From the NCBI RefSeq assembly GCF_018476885.1, contig NZ_JAHCVJ010000001.1, forward strand, positions 372,001 to 436,000: DNA of 64,000 nt, in the 5' to 3' direction. This document shows, piece by piece, positions 51,233-60,394 of this stretch. The translations under genes and the position numbers were made by a program. The notes under the pieces were generated by a model, which did no database searches, was not told the DNA's origin, and worked only from the letters and a program-made list of their open reading frames with translations. The DNA is from Geoanaerobacter pelophilus. GTDB lineage: Bacteria; Desulfobacterota; Desulfuromonadia; Geobacterales; DSM-12255. The stretch's first letter is position 1, and each line of letters opens with the position of its first letter.

Positions 51233-52666
51233 CTACATCTTCATGTCGTCCATTTTCAGCGACTTCTTTGCCGGAGCCTGCGGCGACGGTGTGGCGCCAT
51301 GACCCTCGTGGCCTCCTTGCGTAGGCTGCTGAGCCGTTGCCGGTGACTGTTGTCCTTTTGCGTCAGGTTTAGCGCCGGTATGCTTGCTGTGATCCTGACC
51401 ACCGCCACCTTTCAGTTGCGATTCAGAGTCGATCAGGTAACCGCCGGATACCGCTACCTTGTCGCCTGATTTGAGGCCGGAGAGTATTTGGGCCTTTTGG
51501 TCAACCCGCTCTCCCACCTGCACGTCACGTGGTTCGAACATCCCCGGAGATGTTTCCACCCAGACCACCTGGCGTTTGCCGGTATCAATAATCGCAGTTA
51601 CCGGAACCACGATCCCTGTGGCAAGCGGAACCTTGATGATCGCATTGACGAACATATCAGGCTTCAGATGCTGTCCGGCATTCGCCATCTCGACACGGGC
51701 CTTGACTGTGTGTGTCTTGGGGTCGTGGAAAGGATAGACAAAACTGATCCTGCCGTTTGTTGCAACTTTGGCGTCGGCAGATGAACGGATTTCAACCTGC
51801 TGTCCGACCCGTACATACGGGACTTCATTTTCAAAGACATCGATCTCCACCCAGACTCTTGAGAGATCAGCAATATTGAAAAGCACCTCGCCGGTATTGA
51901 CGTACTGCCCCTCCTGCATCATTTTTTCGATGACCACGCCGGAGAGTGGCGTGTAGATGGGGAGCCTGATATTCGGCTTGCCCGCCTTTTCCAGTTCCGC
52001 AAGCTGGCTCTCCTTGACGCCGAAGAGCATCAATCGCTGTTTGGCAGATGCTACCAGACCATCGCCGTTCTGTGCGATGGAGGGTATAGGAGAGTTTTTC
52101 AGCTGATCGCGGCTTTTGACTGCCAGCAGGTACTCCTGCTGAGTGGCAAGCAGGTCAGGAGAATATATTTCGGCCACAGGTTTGTCTTTACTGACGACAT
52201 CTCCGACTTTGTTCACATGCAGTTTGTCGATGCGACCTGCGATCCAGGCGGTGACCTTGGCCTGGCGGGACTGGTCATACTGGACAATGCCGACAGCGTT
52301 GATCTCTTTATTCAGGGTAGACTGTTTCGCAGCCACGGTAGCGACGTTGGCCATGACCCGCTGGGTTGGTGACAGGGACACATGCCCGAGCATGTCGGCC
52401 TGCTGCTTCTGCTCGGCGGTTTGCTCTCCACCGGTGGCGCCGTCAATCTTCTTGATCAGTTCCATACCGCAGATCGGGCAGGTGCCGGGCTTGTCCTTGA
52501 TGATGAAGGGGTGCATGGAGCAGGTGTAAAGTTGTTTGCCCTGGGCCGCCTTTTGCTCGGTTGCCTTGCCGGAATGCTGCTTCTGCCACATGAACCAGCC
52601 GCCACCTGCTGCTGATGCCAGGATAATTACGGTCAAGGGGATTGCGATTTTCTTGTTCAGGGCCAT
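51233..52666 (-). CDS. cusB: CusB-type periplasmic adaptor with N-terminal heavy-metal-binding domain
   Basis: A 477-residue membrane-fusion protein. It has an N-terminal anchor helix (LTVIILASAAGGGWFMW), then a heavy-metal-binding domain with YTCSMHPFI and GTCPICGMEL (about 47-70). The hairpin/lipoyl and barrel domains follow (VTAWIAGRIDKLHVNKVGDV, PIYTPLSGVVIEKMMQEGQYV). The C-terminal tail is rich in His, Gln and Met (DHSKHTG, GGHEGHG, ends MDDMKM) and probably binds metal too. It bridges the CusA-like pump and the outer-membrane channel and may hand metal to the pump. GAGG before the ATG. Confidence 0.9.
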   Translation of the reverse strand: MALNKKIAIPLTVIILASAAGGGWFMWQKQHSGKATEQKAAQGKQLYTCSMHPFIIKDKPGTCPICGMELIKKIDGATGGEQTAEQKQQADMLGHVSLSPTQRVMANVATVAAKQSTLNKEINAVGIVQYDQSRQAKVTAWIAGRIDKLHVNKVGDVVSKDKPVAEIYSPDLLATQQEYLLAVKSRDQLKNSPIPSIAQNGDGLVASAKQRLMLFGVKESQLAELEKAGKPNIRLPIYTPLSGVVIEKMMQEGQYVNTGEVLFNIADLSRVWVEIDVFENEVPYVRVGQQVEIRSSADAKVATNGRISFVYPFHDPKTHTVKARVEMANAGQHLKPDMFVNAIIKVPLATGIVVPVTAIIDTGKRQVVWVETSPGMFEPRDVQVGERVDQKAQILSGLKSGDKVAVSGGYLIDSESQLKGGGGQDHSKHTGAKPDAKGQQSPATAQQPTQGGHEGHGATPSPQAPAKKSLKMDDMKM

Positions 52667-52691
52667 GGCTGTACCTCGGTATCTATGAATT

Positions 52692-54083
52692 TTAATGATG
52701 TTGAGAGTGTTCAGACGCAGGCGCTGTTTCAGCCGGTGTCTGTGTTTTTTCAGGCATTGCCGCCGATGGCAACGTTATCTGAATAGCAGACGTCGATATG
52801 AGATCGCTTCCGACAGCCGCTTCAAGCTGGGACAGTTTCATCATGTACTCGGCCTGCGAGTCGTACAGTTCCCGCTCGTAGTTGAACAGGTTCATTCTGC
52901 CATCCAGAAGGGTCAGAAAATCCACTTTGTTGACCCGATAGCTGATGACGGCTGATTCAAGGGATTGTTCCGCCTGGGGGATGATACCACCCTTGTACAA
53001 CTCAACAAGCTTCCTGCGTCGGTCCAGTTGGGCAAGGGTGTCGTTAATGGTATACGAGATGTTGTTCTTCAATCCGTTGAGCTCTTCCAGTGACATGTTT
53101 GTCTCGGATGACGCCTCAACGACCATGGCCTGACGACGCTCTTTCTGCAACGGCAGGTTGAAGGTAACGCCGACAGTGAACATATTGTAACCGGGATCTT
53201 TCACCATGTCGGTATCAACCTTCTCGCGGAACATGTATTCGAATGAGAGATTAAAATCTGGATAAAATTCTTTTTCCGCCAACCGTCGTGATGCCTGACC
53301 CTTGTTGGACAGGTTGATCAGGCTTTTTATCTGAGGTCTTTTATCAAAGGCAATCTCGTTGAGCTGTTGGGCAGAAAGCGTGATCTGCGGCAGGGTGAAA
53401 TCGGCAATAGTTCCAAAAGGAGTATTTCCGGGACGATACAGAAGGTAGTTGAGATTGGCCGCAAGACTTTGCCGCTGCTGTTTGAGGGTGATCTGCATGT
53501 CGAGCATCTTTGACTTTTCAAGACTGGCCTTGTAGATATCCTGCTGTACTCCCTGTCCAACAGAGTATTTCGATTCGGCAATTGTTTTGATGTCGCCAAG
53601 TAACTGCAGGTTTTTGTCGATAATTCCCAAAAACTTGTCCACTGCCCAGATCTGGTAATAGGTCTCTTTTACCATCCTGGTCAGTTCAAGTTTGCGCTCT
53701 TCAATAGACCATTTATAGGATTCTGCCTCATAGTCGGCAACTTCCTGTTTGATGGCCCGCTTCCCCCAGAAAGGCAATTGCTGTGAGATGCCGATTACTT
53801 TTGCGGTCTGAGGGTCAGAGCCGCCAAAAGAGAACGGCTCACGAGCCACAAGGTTTTGCAGCTTGAACATGAACATCGGGTCTTCTAGGCTTGATGCCTG
53901 CTTGGCCTTGTTGGCAAACATCTGCCACTTGGCCTGGGAAGACTTTAATTCGGGATTATTGGCAACTGCAGAAGAAACAAGAGTTGCCAGATCTTCGGCA
54001 GGTAATTTCACTTCTTCCGACCATGCAACAACTGGCGAAAGAGCTAGCAGCATAAGAAAAACAAGTGAGCGAAGGTTTTTCAT
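52692..54083 (-). CDS. cusC: TolC-family outer-membrane efflux channel (CusC role)
   Basis: A 463-residue outer-membrane factor. The signal peptide is LVFLMLLALSPVVAWS; two repeated long helical regions typical of TolC proteins follow, with ADLATLVSSAV-like and FYPDFNLSFEYMF segments. The tail is rich in Pro, Ala and Glu and ends SEHSQHH, a His cluster like those elsewhere in this operon. The ATG at 54083 has AGGAG upstream; the open frame extends 62 codons further, but that part covers the promoter and operator and is not coding. First gene of cusCBA-lipoprotein, with a sigma-54-like element 38 bases upstream. Confidence 0.88.
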   Translation of the reverse strand: MKNLRSLVFLMLLALSPVVAWSEEVKLPAEDLATLVSSAVANNPELKSSQAKWQMFANKAKQASSLEDPMFMFKLQNLVAREPFSFGGSDPQTAKVIGISQQLPFWGKRAIKQEVADYEAESYKWSIEERKLELTRMVKETYYQIWAVDKFLGIIDKNLQLLGDIKTIAESKYSVGQGVQQDIYKASLEKSKMLDMQITLKQQRQSLAANLNYLLYRPGNTPFGTIADFTLPQITLSAQQLNEIAFDKRPQIKSLINLSNKGQASRRLAEKEFYPDFNLSFEYMFREKVDTDMVKDPGYNMFTVGVTFNLPLQKERRQAMVVEASSETNMSLEELNGLKNNISYTINDTLAQLDRRRKLVELYKGGIIPQAEQSLESAVISYRVNKVDFLTLLDGRMNLFNYERELYDSQAEYMMKLSQLEAAVGSDLISTSAIQITLPSAAMPEKTQTPAETAPASEHSQHH

Positions 54084-54120
54084 GGAAACTCCTGAACATA
54101 TATTTACATTACAGGTATCT

Positions 54121-54138
54121 TTACACAGGTCATGCCAA
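54121..54138 (-). promoter_or_regulatory. Sigma-54-like -24/-12 element before cusCBA
   Basis: The minus strand reads TTGGCATGACCTGTGTAA: the -24 half differs by one base from TTGGCACG; the -12 half (GTGT for TTGC) is weaker. It lies 38 bases before the cusC start, the same distance as the element before 63463, whose sequence is very similar (TTGGCATGATCCTTGTTA). Confidence 0.55.
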
Positions 54139-54190
54139 TACATACCAAGCTGATATTTATAGTTTTTTTGACCTAGCCCTAAAAAATACT

Positions 54191-54225
54191 GCTGAATATC
54201 CTTCACAATGTTACGAATATTCTGC
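54191..54225. promoter_or_regulatory. Long-spaced dyad (GCTGAATAT-N17-ATATTCTGC), candidate enhancer site for cusCBA
   Basis: Arms with the GAATAT/ATATTC core lie 17 bases apart; the outer CTGCT and TGCTG flanks extend the similarity between arms. The centre is about 70 bp upstream of the -24 element, the same distance as for the dyad at 47826-47859. It lies in the spacer between the regulator stop and cusC. Confidence 0.62.
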
Positions 54226-54297
54226 TGTGTAATTCCGACTAAAGCACATGTTATATAATCGTAAATCATTGAGCTTTCTTTAATGGTATTTTATCAA

Positions 54298-55656
54298 CTA
54301 ATTATGACCTTGCAGAACTATGCCGTATTTCTCGATCCGGTAGATGAGCGTATGTCGGGGAATCTTCAAAAAACGTGCAGCAGCGGTCTGGTTCCAGGCG
54401 TTGCGCTCCAAAGCTTCGACGACAACTTCCCGCTCCAGTTGCTCAAGAGAATACCCTTCGTCAGGCAGTTTTATGATCGCATTCCCTGAAACACTATTCA
54501 CACTGAATTTCTCCGGCAACTCATCAAGGCTGATTTCATCACTGTTACGCATTATAAGCAGCCGTTCGACACTGTTTTCCAGCTCTCGCACATTCCCAGG
54601 CCAGGAGTACATGACCAGAGTATGCAGGGCATCCTTGTCGAAGGACACCTTATCGCTGCCGTGCTTGGTGCAAAAATAGCGGATCAGCAGCGGGATATCC
54701 TTACGCCGCTCACGTAGCGGCGGGAGATGCATCGGGATGACCGACAGTCGATAATAAAGATCCTCACGAAAGGTGCCGTCAGCAATCGCCTTATCGATAT
54801 TCAGGTTGGTGGCGGCGACAATCCGGACATCCACCTTTTCGACTTTGGTTCCGCCGACCGGCTCCACTTCCTTTTCCTGCAAGGCCCTGAGCAGTTTTGG
54901 CTGCAACTCCAGCGGCAGTTCACCCACCTCATCCAGAAGCAGGGTACCCCCGTCCGCCAGTTGGAACTTGCCGGTTTTATCCTTGATTGCGCCGGTGAAG
55001 GCGCCTTTCATATGGCCAAACAGCTCGCTTTCAAGCAGATCGCGGGGGATGGCAGCGCAGTTGATGGCCACAAACGGCGCCTCACGACGGGAGCTGTTGG
55101 CGTGCAGGGAGCGGGCTACCAACTCCTTGCCGGTGCCGGATTCCCCGGTGATCAGAATCGATGCATCCGTATCGGCGACCTTGCGGATTACCGTAAAGAC
55201 TTTTTCCATCTCTTTTGATTGCCCCACAATAGTGCGGAAGTCGGCCTTGTCCGACAATTCGCTCTTCAGGCGCTTATTCTCTTCAGTGAGTCCGTTAAAC
55301 TGGAGTGCCTTTTTAACGGTCAATTTGAGTTCATCCCTGTTGAACGGCTTGGTGATGTAGTCGTATGCTCCACTTTTCATCGCCTCCACGGCAACATCAA
55401 CGGTGCCAAAGGCGGTGATGATGATGACCAGCGTCTCTGGCGAACGCTCCTTGATGGACTTGAGCACCATCAGTCCGTCCATTCCAGTCATGTTCATGTC
55501 GGTAATAACCAGGTCGGGGCGGGATTGGCCGAACCAGTACAAACCTTCTTCGCCGGACGAAGCGGCCTGCACCTCATAACCTTCTTCCTGGAGATTGTAT
55601 TCCAGTACCCGCCGCAGCGAGTTGTCGTCGTCGATGACCAGTATCTTCTGTTTCAT
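54298..55656 (-). CDS. NtrC-family sigma-54 response regulator (second two-component system)
   Basis: A 452-residue enhancer-binding regulator, ZraR/AtoC-like. The receiver has IDDDN and the phospho-Asp in LVITDMNMTGMDG, with the lysine in YITKPFN. The AAA+ domain has GESGTGKELVARS, GAFTGA, LLDEVGELP and the arginine-finger region. The Fis-type DNA-binding end is NQTAAARFLKIPRHTLIYRI. It overlaps its kinase gene by four bases and precedes cusC by 214 bases containing a dyad and a -24/-12 element. The same dyad before 47702 and 63463 suggests it controls all three units. Confidence 0.93.
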   Translation of the reverse strand: MKQKILVIDDDNSLRRVLEYNLQEEGYEVQAASSGEEGLYWFGQSRPDLVITDMNMTGMDGLMVLKSIKERSPETLVIIITAFGTVDVAVEAMKSGAYDYITKPFNRDELKLTVKKALQFNGLTEENKRLKSELSDKADFRTIVGQSKEMEKVFTVIRKVADTDASILITGESGTGKELVARSLHANSSRREAPFVAINCAAIPRDLLESELFGHMKGAFTGAIKDKTGKFQLADGGTLLLDEVGELPLELQPKLLRALQEKEVEPVGGTKVEKVDVRIVAATNLNIDKAIADGTFREDLYYRLSVIPMHLPPLRERRKDIPLLIRYFCTKHGSDKVSFDKDALHTLVMYSWPGNVRELENSVERLLIMRNSDEISLDELPEKFSVNSVSGNAIIKLPDEGYSLEQLEREVVVEALERNAWNQTAAARFLKIPRHTLIYRIEKYGIVLQGHN

Positions 55657-56762
55657 GATTTCTCTCCCGTCGGTTGCGGCAACCTGACGATGACAGTCGT
55701 TCCGTGATCAGCTTCGCTTTCGACCAGTAATGTGCCGCCATTGCTCTCGATAATCTTTTTGGTGATTGCCAGCCCCAACCCGGTACCATCCGGTTTGGTG
55801 GTAAAAAAGGGCTCGAAGATCCTTTTCCGGGTCTCCTCGTCCATTCCCGAACCGGTATCGCGGAACTGAATCTCGCACAAACCGTTTGCATAGGTTTTCG
55901 TGGCGATGATCACGCTGCCGCCTGGTTTGGTGGCTTGCAGCGCATTGATGATAATATTGAGAAATCCCTGACGGAGCTTCTCGCCATCGGCCTTGATAAT
56001 AATTGGAGAAGGAGGAGGCTGCACAACGAGCTTGATGTTCCGCTCCCTGGCATCGTTCGCAACCAACGTCACTATCGTCTCCAACTCCTCCTGTATTGGG
56101 CAAGGCTTCATGTCAGCCGGTTGTGGGCGCGCCATGTGTAGAAAGTCCTCTACCACCCGGTTCAGCCGCTCGGTTTCCTTAATCTGGATCTCTATGAATT
56201 CATGTTTGGGGTCGCCCGGTTTGTAGTCATCCTTCAATATCTCGGCGGTGCCCCGGATGGAACCGAGCGGGTTGCGGATTTCGTGGGCCAGTACGGCTGC
56301 CATCTCGCCCAGGGTGGAGAGTTTTTCAGCCCGGCGCAACTGCTCTTCAATGGTGATGATCCGCTCCGACTGGTGTTGCAGTTTCTGATACGACTCCTCC
56401 AGCCCCCGGGCGGTTTTCTGCAATTCAACGGTCTTTTCCCGCTCCCGCTGGGACAACAGGCCAGTGACCCCACCAACGATGTTGTACATCAGTATTTCCA
56501 GATATTTCTCCATCTCCATGGTCAGGTGGCCGCCCCACTGGAAAAGAAGATGGGGTGCATAGGCGATACTGACGACGACCGCGCACGATAAACCACCACG
56601 GAAACCGAACCAGAGTGCTGCCAGAATTATCGGCAGGTAATAGAGCCGCTGGAAAATGTCGTGCAGGTACGGAAGATGGAGGGGGGTCAGATAATGAAGA
56701 AGACTGATGACAATGATGAAAAAAAAGAGAATAACTGGACGAAGAATCGATGATTTTTCCAT
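55653..56762 (-). CDS. Membrane sensor histidine kinase (second two-component system)
   Basis: A 369-residue kinase. Three or four closely spaced hydrophobic segments occupy the first 110 residues (VILFFFIIVISLLHYL, LYYLPIILAALWFGF, and others) without a large periplasmic loop, so the signal may be sensed within the membrane. A coiled-coil linker precedes the phosphorylated His in LAHEIRNPLGSIRGTAE. The ATPase domain has NIIINALQATK, DTGSGM, and FEPFFTTKPDGTGLGLAI. The gene starts the kinase-regulator pair. The 129 bases upstream are AT-rich and hold its promoter, which I cannot place with confidence. Confidence 0.9.
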   Translation of the reverse strand: MEKSSILRPVILFFFIIVISLLHYLTPLHLPYLHDIFQRLYYLPIILAALWFGFRGGLSCAVVVSIAYAPHLLFQWGGHLTMEMEKYLEILMYNIVGGVTGLLSQREREKTVELQKTARGLEESYQKLQHQSERIITIEEQLRRAEKLSTLGEMAAVLAHEIRNPLGSIRGTAEILKDDYKPGDPKHEFIEIQIKETERLNRVVEDFLHMARPQPADMKPCPIQEELETIVTLVANDARERNIKLVVQPPPSPIIIKADGEKLRQGFLNIIINALQATKPGGSVIIATKTYANGLCEIQFRDTGSGMDEETRKRIFEPFFTTKPDGTGLGLAITKKIIESNGGTLLVESEADHGTTVIVRLPQPTGEKS

Positions 56763-56891
56763 GCAGAGGTTGTCTCCAGAAGAACGAGCACGTCAATTCA
56801 GATCATTAAATATTTACCGCATAACAATGAAATTACAATTAACCGCCTGATATTAAGCACATAGTAAAAGTAACTTTCTGGCTAACATGAT

Positions 56892-57395
56892 TTACAGAAT
56901 AAGAAGCATCATGGGAACCATCATGAGCAGCATGAAACCAGAACCCCACCAACCCCATTTACCGCCACCGAAATGATGGGAGAAAAAGCCGTGTCCATCG
57001 TGTTCACTGCCGGCATTTGTGACACTTGCATTCACTTCGTACTGGATCAGTTCTGACTGATTCTGGCGATCCGCGATCTTTACCGCCACCCTGTAGTCAC
57101 CAGGTTTCTCGAATTTCCAGGAATCGACATACTCGTTATCGAGCAGATCGACCTGACGCTTGATAAGTGGCTGTTCTGCATCTTGCTCATAGATCTCAAG
57201 AGTTACATCTCTATCGGTAAGGCGGATTCCGTCCTTGCTCAGCGAAAGCGCAAGCTGAACAGTTGCATTTGGTTCGATTTTGTCCGGTGAGAGTTTGACC
57301 GTTGCTTTAAGTCCTTGCTGAGTGAAGCTCTGCTCAAGGGCAAAAGCTGCGGAGGGAAGAGACATCAACAAGAGAAACAGGATCAGTTTTTTCAT
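56892..57395 (-). CDS. FixH/YtkA-like periplasmic protein with His-rich segment and C-terminal membrane helix
   Basis: A 167-residue protein. After the signal peptide (LILFLLLMSLPSAAFA) comes an immunoglobulin-like domain (GLKATVKLSPDKIEPNATVQL ... KFEKPGDYRVAVKIADRQNQ). A His/Gly stretch follows (SEHDGHGFFSHHFGGG), then a Met-rich C-terminal helix (FMLLMMVPMMLLIL). The ATG at 57395 has GGAG upstream; a GTG three codons earlier is less likely. The His and Met content suggests copper contact, as for the protein at 47235. Last gene of the long operon that begins at 63463. Confidence 0.75.
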   Translation of the reverse strand: MKKLILFLLLMSLPSAAFALEQSFTQQGLKATVKLSPDKIEPNATVQLALSLSKDGIRLTDRDVTLEIYEQDAEQPLIKRQVDLLDNEYVDSWKFEKPGDYRVAVKIADRQNQSELIQYEVNASVTNAGSEHDGHGFFSHHFGGGKWGWWGSGFMLLMMVPMMLLIL

Positions 57396-57418
57396 GATAG
57401 GCACTCCGTTGTTTGTTG

Positions 57419-57973
57419 TCAGACAGACGATGCTATGATCTCAACTGCACCGGCAGGATCGCCAGGGTGCAATAGTTCTACTTTTCCGCTTACTGGAATG
57501 GGCCGGGCCAATGTATCCTGCACCGGGCAATGTTTCTCCACCAGTTTTACGAGCTGACTGATACTTTCCGGTGAAGCCGACGAGACAATCCGGGTGGTAA
57601 AACTGATTGAGGAGAATCCGGCAGGAACCTCCGCCAGCCCCAGAAAACCGTGAAGATCGATGTTTCCCTTGGCATGGACTTCAATACTCTGGATATCGAC
57701 CCCCAGCACCGCTGCGAAGGCCCGATAGACGATCTCCTGGCACCCTCCCAGAGCAGAAAGAAGCAGTTCAACCGGATTGGGTGCCGTGTCACTGCCTCCA
57801 AGATCCCGTGGCTCGTCAATGTGGACGGTAAAGCCACGAATCTCCGAGCGGACGGTGAATCCAGGGTTGTCTGAATAGGTCGATGCCCGGAAAACGGAAT
57901 TGGCGAGTTTTGGATTCGATTTAACCGTTGCTATGAGGTGTTCTACTGACTCTTTAATGCTTTTGTCTGACAT
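57419..57973 (-). CDS. OsmC/Ohr-family peroxiredoxin-like protein
   Basis: A 184-residue OsmC-like protein. The two redox cysteines are in ALGGCQEIVYRAF and VEKHCPVQDTL, the pattern of thiol-dependent organic hydroperoxide reductases. NPVELLLSALGG is the family's central helix. I start at 57973 with GGGAG upstream. It would reduce organic peroxides using cellular dithiols. Location after cysteine synthase suggests a thiol/oxidant branch of a metal-stress operon. Confidence 0.85.
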   Translation of the reverse strand: MSDKSIKESVEHLIATVKSNPKLANSVFRASTYSDNPGFTVRSEIRGFTVHIDEPRDLGGSDTAPNPVELLLSALGGCQEIVYRAFAAVLGVDIQSIEVHAKGNIDLHGFLGLAEVPAGFSSISFTTRIVSSASPESISQLVKLVEKHCPVQDTLARPIPVSGKVELLHPGDPAGAVEIIASSV

Positions 57974-58007
57974 GTAGTCTCCCATTGTCGGTTGATAATT
58001 ACATTCA

Positions 58008-58592
58008 TTAGCCGCCTTGCCCTGACAGTGCGGATCTGCTGAGTGTCCGGAGAATGGAATTCACAGAATCTTCCATTTTTTGCTCCAACAGATAACGTTG
58101 CTTGTTACCAGCAGCAAGCTGCGATCCTGCCGCTTCTTCTTTTCCCATCTCTTCTTCAATGACAGGTCGCCCGCTGGCGATCTGCTCAAAGTGAACATGG
58201 GGCCCGGTCGAGCGACCGCTGTTGCCGGAGAACGCCAGTACGGTTCCCGCCTCTACCAGTTCACCCGGCGTGACCCTGACCAGGGAGTTGTGTCCATACA
58301 AGGTACGGTCGCCATTGCCATGCTCGACAATAACGGTAGCGCCGTAGCCACTTCTCTCTCCGGCAAACAGTATCCGTCCTGGACGGGTAGCACGAACTAG
58401 CGTGCCGACCGGCACAGCGATATCGATGCCACGATGAAAGTGAAGTTTGCCAGTGCCGAAGGGGTCAATTCGCCAGCCCACACCGGAAGTAACAACACCG
58501 TTCTCAACTGGCAGGTCATTGTCTGCCAGAGCCATCACCGGAATGGTCAACAAGGCGATTATCACCGAGATAAGAAGTTTCATTTCAACCAT
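58008..58592 (-). CDS. M23-family metallopeptidase (peptidoglycan endopeptidase)
   Basis: A 194-residue precursor with a signal peptide (LLISVIIALLTIPVMALA) and one LytM/M23 domain. The zinc ligands are visible in HFHRGIDIAVP and GPHVHFEQ (HxH), with GYGATVIVEHGNGDRTLYGH between. All catalytic residues seem present, so it should cleave peptide cross-links in the cell wall or act as a regulator of such enzymes. It starts 6 bases after cysK. Its membership in a metal/thiol operon is unusual. Confidence 0.88.
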   Translation of the reverse strand: MVEMKLLISVIIALLTIPVMALADNDLPVENGVVTSGVGWRIDPFGTGKLHFHRGIDIAVPVGTLVRATRPGRILFAGERSGYGATVIVEHGNGDRTLYGHNSLVRVTPGELVEAGTVLAFSGNSGRSTGPHVHFEQIASGRPVIEEEMGKEEAAGSQLAAGNKQRYLLEQKMEDSVNSILRTLSRSALSGQGG

Positions 58593-58598
58593 CGTTAG

Positions 58599-59528
58599 TT
58601 ATTGATCTTCGAACAATGTCGTACTCAAATACCGCTCACCGGTGTCCGGCAGAACCACGACAATCATCTTCCCGTTGTTTTCCGGTCGTCTGGCAATCGC
58701 CAGGGCCGCAAAGGCGGCAGCGCCTGAAGATATTCCGACCAACAGACCTTCTTCACGGGCAATACGACGGGCGGTTACCAATGCTTCATCGTTCTTGACC
58801 TTGAAAATCTCGTCGATCACCTCACGGTTCAGAACTTCAGGAACGAATCCGGCACCAATTCCCTGAATCTTGTGGGGGCCAGCTTGTCCACCTGAAAGCA
58901 CCGGTGAATCAAAAGGCTCGACAGCAATGACCTGTATGCCGGCTTTGCGTTTCTTGAGCTCTTCACCAACACCGGTTATGGTCCCGCCGGTGCCGACACC
59001 AGCGACGAAGATGTCAATCTTTCCATCCGTGTCCGCCCAAATCTCTTCGGCAGTGGTGATCCGGTGAATTTGAGGGTTTGCCGGATTATTAAACTGTTGA
59101 GGGACGAATGAATTTGGTGTCTCGGCAGCCAGTTCTTCGGCTTTTTTTATGGCCCCCATCATCCCCTTTGCGCCCGATGTCAGTACCAGCTCTGCGCCGT
59201 ATGCCTGGAGCAGATTTCTACGCTCTACACTCATGGTGTCTGGCATGGTAAGGATCAAGCGGTATCCCCTGGCGGCGCAGACAAAGGCAAGGGCAATGCC
59301 GGTGTTACCGCTGGTCGGCTCGATGATGACGGTATCCTTCTTAATGCGCCCGCTTGCCTCTGCCGCCGAAATCATCGCAAAACCTATCCGGTCCTTGACG
59401 CTGCCACCGGGGTTGAAGGATTCCAGTTTGGCAATTACGTCTGCCACCAGACCTGAGGTGAGATGAGGAAGCCTGACTAAGGGTGTTTTACCGATGAGGT
59501 CAGTCACATTGTTATAAATTTTGGGCAT
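58599..59528 (-). CDS. cysK: Cysteine synthase A (O-acetylserine sulfhydrylase)
   Basis: A 309-residue PLP enzyme that makes cysteine from O-acetylserine and sulfide. The PLP lysine is in [11 protein letters not shown] (about residue 44), the phosphate-binding loop is VGTGGTITG and the substrate loop is EPTSGNTGI. Normal length and intact. In this operon it may supply cysteine, and so thiols, for metal buffering, or remove sulfide. The gap to flgC is 32 bases and to the M23 gene 6 bases, so cotranscription is likely. Confidence 0.93.
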   Translation of the reverse strand: MPKIYNNVTDLIGKTPLVRLPHLTSGLVADVIAKLESFNPGGSVKDRIGFAMISAAEASGRIKKDTVIIEPTSGNTGIALAFVCAARGYRLILTMPDTMSVERRNLLQAYGAELVLTSGAKGMMGAIKKAEELAAETPNSFVPQQFNNPANPQIHRITTAEEIWADTDGKIDIFVAGVGTGGTITGVGEELKKRKAGIQVIAVEPFDSPVLSGGQAGPHKIQGIGAGFVPEVLNREVIDEIFKVKNDEALVTARRIAREEGLLVGISSGAAAFAALAIARRPENNGKMIVVVLPDTGERYLSTTLFEDQ

Positions 59529-59560
59529 ACGTTCTCCTTGATGTGCACATAGTGCTGAAT

Positions 59561-59965
59561 TTATTTTGAGCCGATCGACAAAGCCTTCATCTCCATATCC
59601 ATGGATGCCTTTGCTGCTGTCACGTTTGCCTCATAGGCCCTGGTCGCCGCTATCATGTCGGCCATCTCTTCAACCACGTTCACATTCGGATAGGCCACAT
59701 ACCCCTTTGTATCGGCATCGGGGTGTGACGGATCGTACTGAAGACGGGGAGGAGACTGATCCTCGATAACGTCAACGACTTCTACCCCTCCGCTCATATT
59801 GGCATTGGCTTTATCCAGCATGGTTGAAAAGACAGCATCTTTGCGGCGGTACGGTCCTCCCTCAGGAGTCCTGGTGGAATTTGCGTTGGCAATGTTAGAC
59901 GAAATGAGATTCATCCGCGTCCGTTCCGCAGTCAGGGCAGAAGCACTTATTTCCATTGCATCCAT
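59561..59965 (-). CDS. flgC: Flagellar basal-body rod protein FlgC, isolated copy
   Basis: A 134-residue rod protein of the flagellar proximal rod. The N-terminal signature is [25 protein letters not shown] and the C-terminal one is [29 protein letters not shown]. Both terminal coiled-coil segments are present, so it seems intact. No flgB, fliE or other flagellar gene is near; it sits between a receiver protein and cysK with AGGAGG before its ATG. It may be a displaced flagellar gene or a paralogue doing something else in the envelope. Confidence 0.88.
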   Translation of the reverse strand: MDAMEISASALTAERTRMNLISSNIANANSTRTPEGGPYRRKDAVFSTMLDKANANMSGGVEVVDVIEDQSPPRLQYDPSHPDADTKGYVAYPNVNVVEEMADMIAATRAYEANVTAAKASMDMEMKALSIGSK

Positions 59966-60000
59966 TTAATGCCTCCTGATGATTTAGTCAGAATCTGAAT

Positions 60001-60393
60001 CTATTCCAGTAAAAAAGTCCTGCCGGTTTCTCTCTTTATGATGCCCCGCAACATTTCGCCAAGGCCGGATGGTTTCCGGTGGACCTCGGATATGTCCGAA
60101 ACCTTGGGGTCAAGAGCCAGATTTATAATCTGCTCAGTTGTGTTGCCGGTAAACAGTACAATATTTAAATCAGGAAACTGCTTGCGAGCCCTTCGGGCCA
60201 GCTCAAAGCCATTTATTCCCGGCATATCCAGATCAGTGATCATGGTTCTGTAGTCTTTGGTCTTCAGACGGTCAAGTGCCTCTGTAGCACTCATAACGCA
60301 GTCAACTTTGACCTTGAAGTGACTGAGCATCCTTTCGATGACTTGGAGAATGGCACGGTCATCGTCAACCACCAGGATACCAACATCATTCAT
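60001..60393 (-). CDS. Single-domain response regulator (receiver only)
   Basis: A 130-residue receiver protein with no output domain. It has acidic VVDDD, the phospho-Asp in TMITDLDMPGING, Thr in IVLFTGN and, in place of the usual KP, the segment VHRKPSG. Residues after the receiver add a short tail. The start is the ATG directly behind ten G bases; an alternative start 12 codons upstream would read through that tract as RGGGM. It may relay phosphate to or from one of the two kinases, or bind a partner such as the FlgC or ABC proteins. Target unknown. Confidence 0.82.
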   Translation of the reverse strand: MNDVGILVVDDDRAILQVIERMLSHFKVKVDCVMSATEALDRLKTKDYRTMITDLDMPGINGFELARRARKQFPDLNIVLFTGNTTEQIINLALDPKVSDISEVHRKPSGLGEMLRGIIKRETGRTFLLE

Positions 60394-60394
60394 A

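Noticed and set aside
54084-54269. N-terminal 62-codon extension of the CusC-like frame
   Set aside because: It would put the signal peptide inside the protein and covers the sigma-54 element and dyad; the ATG at 54083 has AGGAG.
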